From the NCBI RefSeq assembly GCF_003335105.1, contig NZ_QFWQ01000003.1, positions 62,001 to 126,000 on the forward strand: 64,000 nucleotides of DNA. Direction: 5' to 3'. Numbering within the stretch: the stretch's first letter is position 1; each line of letters opens with the position of its first letter. The translations under genes were made by a program, and so were the position numbers. The stretch comes from Rhodanobacter denitrificans (GTDB lineage: Bacteria; Pseudomonadota; Gammaproteobacteria; Xanthomonadales; Rhodanobacteraceae). Shown here in pieces: positions 58,812 to 64,000 of this stretch. The notes under the pieces are model-generated. The model had not been told where the DNA came from and did not search any database. It saw only the letters and a program-made list of their open reading frames with translations.

Positions 58812-58834
58812 CACTATTAATTTCATATCGCTAT

Positions 58835-59746
58835 ATGTTCGATCTCCGCCAGTTGCGCTATTTCGTCGCCGTCGCCGAGGAGCTGAGCTTCACCCGGGCG
58901 GCGCTGCGCCTGCACCTGTCGCAGCCGCCACTGTCGCAGCAGATCCAGTCGCTGGAACAGGACCTGGGCGTGCGTCTGCTGGAACGTACCAAACGCAGCG
59001 TGGCCCTGACCGAACCGGGCAGGGTCTTTCTGGAACAGGCACGGCAGATCCTGGCCAAGGTCGACGAGGCCCGCAGCCAGGTGATGGCCGCGGCAGCCGG
59101 CTATAGCGGCCAGCTGCGGCTGGCCTACACCGTCTCGGTCTCGTTCCATCCGGCGTTGCCGCAGGCCCTGCTGCGCTTCGGCCAGATCGCGCCCAACGTA
59201 CGCCTGCAACTTAGCGAGATGTACACCGAGCCGCAGTTCGCCGCCCTGCTGGCCCGCCAGATCGACGTCGGCTTCGTTCGTGACGAACCGCTCCATGCAC
59301 AGGATGTCCGCAGCCTGCGGCTCAGCGTGATCGATCGCGAGCCGCTGCTGCTCGCGCTGCCTGTGGGCCACCCCCTGGCCAGCCGCAGCAGCCTGCGCCT
59401 GGCGGAGGTGGCTGGCGACGCCTTTGTGTCGCAACCGCGCGAACTGGCCGCCACGCTCTACGACCGGCTGGTGGAACTGGCGACCCGCGCCGGCTTCCGG
59501 CCGGAGATCATCCAGCACGCGCAACAGATCAACGGCCTGCTGGCCCTGGTCGCCGCCGGCCTGGGGCTGGCCCTGGTGCCGGCCAGCATGCGCGCGGTAC
59601 GCCTGGCGGGCGTCTGCTACGTGCCGCTGGAAGACCCCGGTGCCTTCCTGTTGCTGGCCGTGGCCTGCCGCGCCGATGACCACTCCCCCGCCCTGCAGCA
59701 GTTTCTGGCCACGGTGGCAGAAACGGCCGTCGCGCCAGGCTTGTGA
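58835..59746 (+). CDS. LysR family transcriptional regulator
   Basis: A 303-residue LysR protein. N-terminal winged HTH: LRQLRYFVAVAEELSFTRAA and LSQPPLSQQIQSLEQDLGV. Effector domain from ~residue 90, with VGFVRDEPL and LVAAGLGLALVPASM. The first half resembles the BenM/CatM type, which respond to aromatic metabolites. No ribosome site precedes the ATG, so translation may be leaderless. It is not next to a divergent target: fadH and rpmJ flank it in the same direction, so its targets are unknown. Confidence 0.9.
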   Translation: MFDLRQLRYFVAVAEELSFTRAALRLHLSQPPLSQQIQSLEQDLGVRLLERTKRSVALTEPGRVFLEQARQILAKVDEARSQVMAAAAGYSGQLRLAYTVSVSFHPALPQALLRFGQIAPNVRLQLSEMYTEPQFAALLARQIDVGFVRDEPLHAQDVRSLRLSVIDREPLLLALPVGHPLASRSSLRLAEVAGDAFVSQPRELAATLYDRLVELATRAGFRPEIIQHAQQINGLLALVAAGLGLALVPASMRAVRLAGVCYVPLEDPGAFLLLAVACRADDHSPALQQFLATVAETAVAPGL

Positions 59747-59806
59747 TAAGTCATTGGACTCGTTACACTTGCGTGCTTACATTTTTCTTTGTGTCAGGAG
59801 CTGGCC

Positions 59807-59932
59807 GTGAAGGTGCTTAACTCTTTGAAGTCCGCCAAGGCGCGGCATCGCGACTGCAAGGTTGTGCGCCGTCGCGGCAAGGTGTTCGTGATCTGCAAGA
59901 GCAACCCGCGTTTCAAGGCCCGTCAGCGCTGA
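59807..59932 (+). CDS. rpmJ: 50S ribosomal protein L36, two-Cys form
   Basis: A 41-residue protein: [19 protein letters not shown] then [17 protein letters not shown]. It has the RpmJ-B/YkgO-type sequence with only two cysteines, without the full zinc-binding set of the classical 38-residue L36. GTG start with AGGAG 6 nt upstream. Xanthomonads typically carry only this form. Too short for many gene finders; a strong terminator follows. Confidence 0.95.
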   Translation: MKVLNSLKSAKARHRDCKVVRRRGKVFVICKSNPRFKARQR

Positions 59933-59954
59933 ATCAGGCCTGACGGCGTCACTG

Positions 59955-59981
59955 AAAAAGGCCGCGCAAGCGGCCTTTTTT
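59955..59981 (+). terminator. Bidirectional intrinsic terminator
   Basis: AAAAAGGCCGC (59955-59965) pairs with GCGGCCTTTTT (59970-59980), loop GCAA, with six T ending at 59981. It ends rpmJ on the plus strand, and its A-run would serve greA on the minus strand. Confidence 0.93.
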
Positions 59982-60034
59982 GTGGGTGTCGATCCCGATC
60001 CGGCGGCGACTCCGCCGGATGCCACGGCTTCCGT

Positions 60035-60510
60035 TCACTCGTATCTAACGCCGACGATCTCGTAGTGCTTGACGCCATTCGGTGCGGTGAATTCGAAGCT
60101 GTCGCCGGCGCTTTTTCCGATCAGCGCACGGGCAATCGGCGAGGACACGGCGATCAGCCGCTGCTTGATGTCCGCCTCCAGGTCGCCGACGATCTGATAG
60201 GTCACCGCCGCGCCGCTATCCTCGTCCTCCAGATCGACCGTGGCGCCGAACACCACGCGACCGCCCGGCTTGAGCTGGGCGACGTCGATCACCTCGGCGG
60301 TCGACAGCAGGGCCTCCAGCTGGGCGATGCGCCCCTCGGTGAAGCTCTGCAGTTCGCGCGCGGCGTGGTATTCCGCATTCTCCTTCAGGTCGCCATGCGC
60401 ACGGGCCTCGGCGATCGCCGCGATGATGCGCGGGCGATCCGCCGACTTCAGGCGCTCCAACTCGGCGCGCAGGCGCTCCGAACCGACCTTGGTGATGGGG
60501 GCGCGAGCGC

Positions 60511-60514
<4 letters not shown>
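60035..60514 (-). CDS. greA: Transcription elongation factor GreA
   Basis: A 159-residue factor that stimulates transcript cleavage in backtracked RNA polymerase. N-terminal coiled coil with [23 protein letters not shown] holding the acidic tip; C-terminal domain [22 protein letters not shown] and [21 protein letters not shown] overlaps the carB stop by 4 bp, the usual carA-carB-greA order. Confidence 0.97.
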
Positions 60515-63738
<3,224 letters not shown>

Positions 63739-63739
63739 C

Positions 63740-64000
63740 TCAGCGGGCCTCCTGCATCAGCTTGGCAAACCGGTCGAACAAGTAACCGATGTCGTGGGGG
63801 CCGGGAGATGCTTCCGGGTGGCCCTGGAAACAGAACGCCGGACGGTCGGTGAGCGCGAAGCCCTGCAGCGAGCCGTCGAACAGCGAGGTATGGGTGACGC
63901 GCACGTTCGCCGGCAGCGTGGCCGGATCCACCGCAAAGCCGTGGTTCTGGCTGGTGATCAGCACGCGGCCGTCGTCCAGGTCCTTCACCGGATGGTTCGC
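63740..64000 (-). CDS. carA: Carbamoyl-phosphate synthase small subunit, C-terminal end
   Basis: The last 86 residues of CarA, cut by the window edge. The visible region includes [23 protein letters not shown] and [15 protein letters not shown], with the catalytic His/Glu of the amidotransferase (GHPEASPG). It supplies ammonia from glutamine to CarB. Confidence 0.95.
   Translation of the reverse strand, partial: ANHPVKDLDDGRVLITSQNHGFAVDPATLPANVRVTHTSLFDGSLQGFALTDRPAFCFQGHPEASPGPHDIGYLFDRFAKLMQEAR

Overview
The window looks like chromosome of a GC-rich gammaproteobacterium of the Xanthomonadales, most likely Rhodanobacteraceae (Rhodanobacter/Dyella type). The grounds are the high GC, the conserved blocks (cmk-rpsA-ihfB-lapA-lapB, ndk-rlmN-pilF-rodZ-yfgM-bamB-der, carA-carB-greA, folD-guaB-guaA-tadA), the 41-residue two-cysteine form of L36, a PsrA-type regulator next to beta-oxidation genes and an L1-like class B3 metallo-beta-lactamase. 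The genus is inferred. I see no tRNA, rRNA, CRISPR array, transposase, integrase or prophage gene.

Layout. 1-10.3 kb is accessory and metal/stress oriented: the edge of a bufferin locus (bufA, bufB), a DUF427 protein, an AraC regulator divergent from a carboxymuconolactone-decarboxylase-like protein, an NrtS-like membrane protein, a sterol-desaturase-family enzyme, a mercury resistance locus (merR, divergent merTPA) with two mer-type promoters, then a cupredoxin with a Fur-like box, an outer-membrane-type protein and an exported VOC protein. 10.3-23.7 kb is housekeeping: tadA, guaA, guaB, folD, a GNAT, a rhodanese-MoeB fusion, der, bamB, yfgM, rodZ, pilF, rlmN and ndk. 23.7-28.4 kb is a fatty-acid degradation unit: psrA-like repressor, FadN-type multifunctional enzyme and thiolase. 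28.4-34 kb holds a GlxA-type regulator, a cysteine hydrolase, an unrecognised 360-aa protein, an unusual SDR protein with a CxxC/CxxC motif, and a pirin. 34-40.7 kb is a three-gene exo-mannosidase operon (GH2, GH125, GH92). 41-44.1 kb is an alkylation-damage operon (ada, 2OG oxygenase, alkB, alkA). 44.2-47.8 kb holds two MBL-fold proteins, a CsaA-like tRNA-binding protein and a FAD oxidoreductase. 47.8-53.5 kb is envelope polysaccharide and LPS control (galU, WbpM/CapD-like dehydratase, WecA-like transferase, lapB, lapA), running into ihfB, rpsA and cmk. 56.2-58.6 kb returns to lipid metabolism (acyl-CoA-binding protein, fadH), then a LysR regulator, rpmJ, greA, carB and the 3' end of carA.

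How the genes connect. The clearest regulatory story is the palindrome CAAACGATCGTTTG. It occurs twice around the psrA promoter and once, with one change, 17 bp before fadH, about 32 kb away. This suggests one acyl-responsive TetR repressor controls its own fadN-fadA operon and the unlinked fadH. The mannosidase operon reads as a trimming pathway for mannose-rich glycans, each enzyme carrying an export signal. The ada operon is translationally coupled throughout. The mer locus is complete for transport and reduction (T, P, A) and its MerR has cysteines at exactly positions 82, 117 and 126.

Functional calls rest on recognised motifs and neighbours read by eye; no database search was possible.
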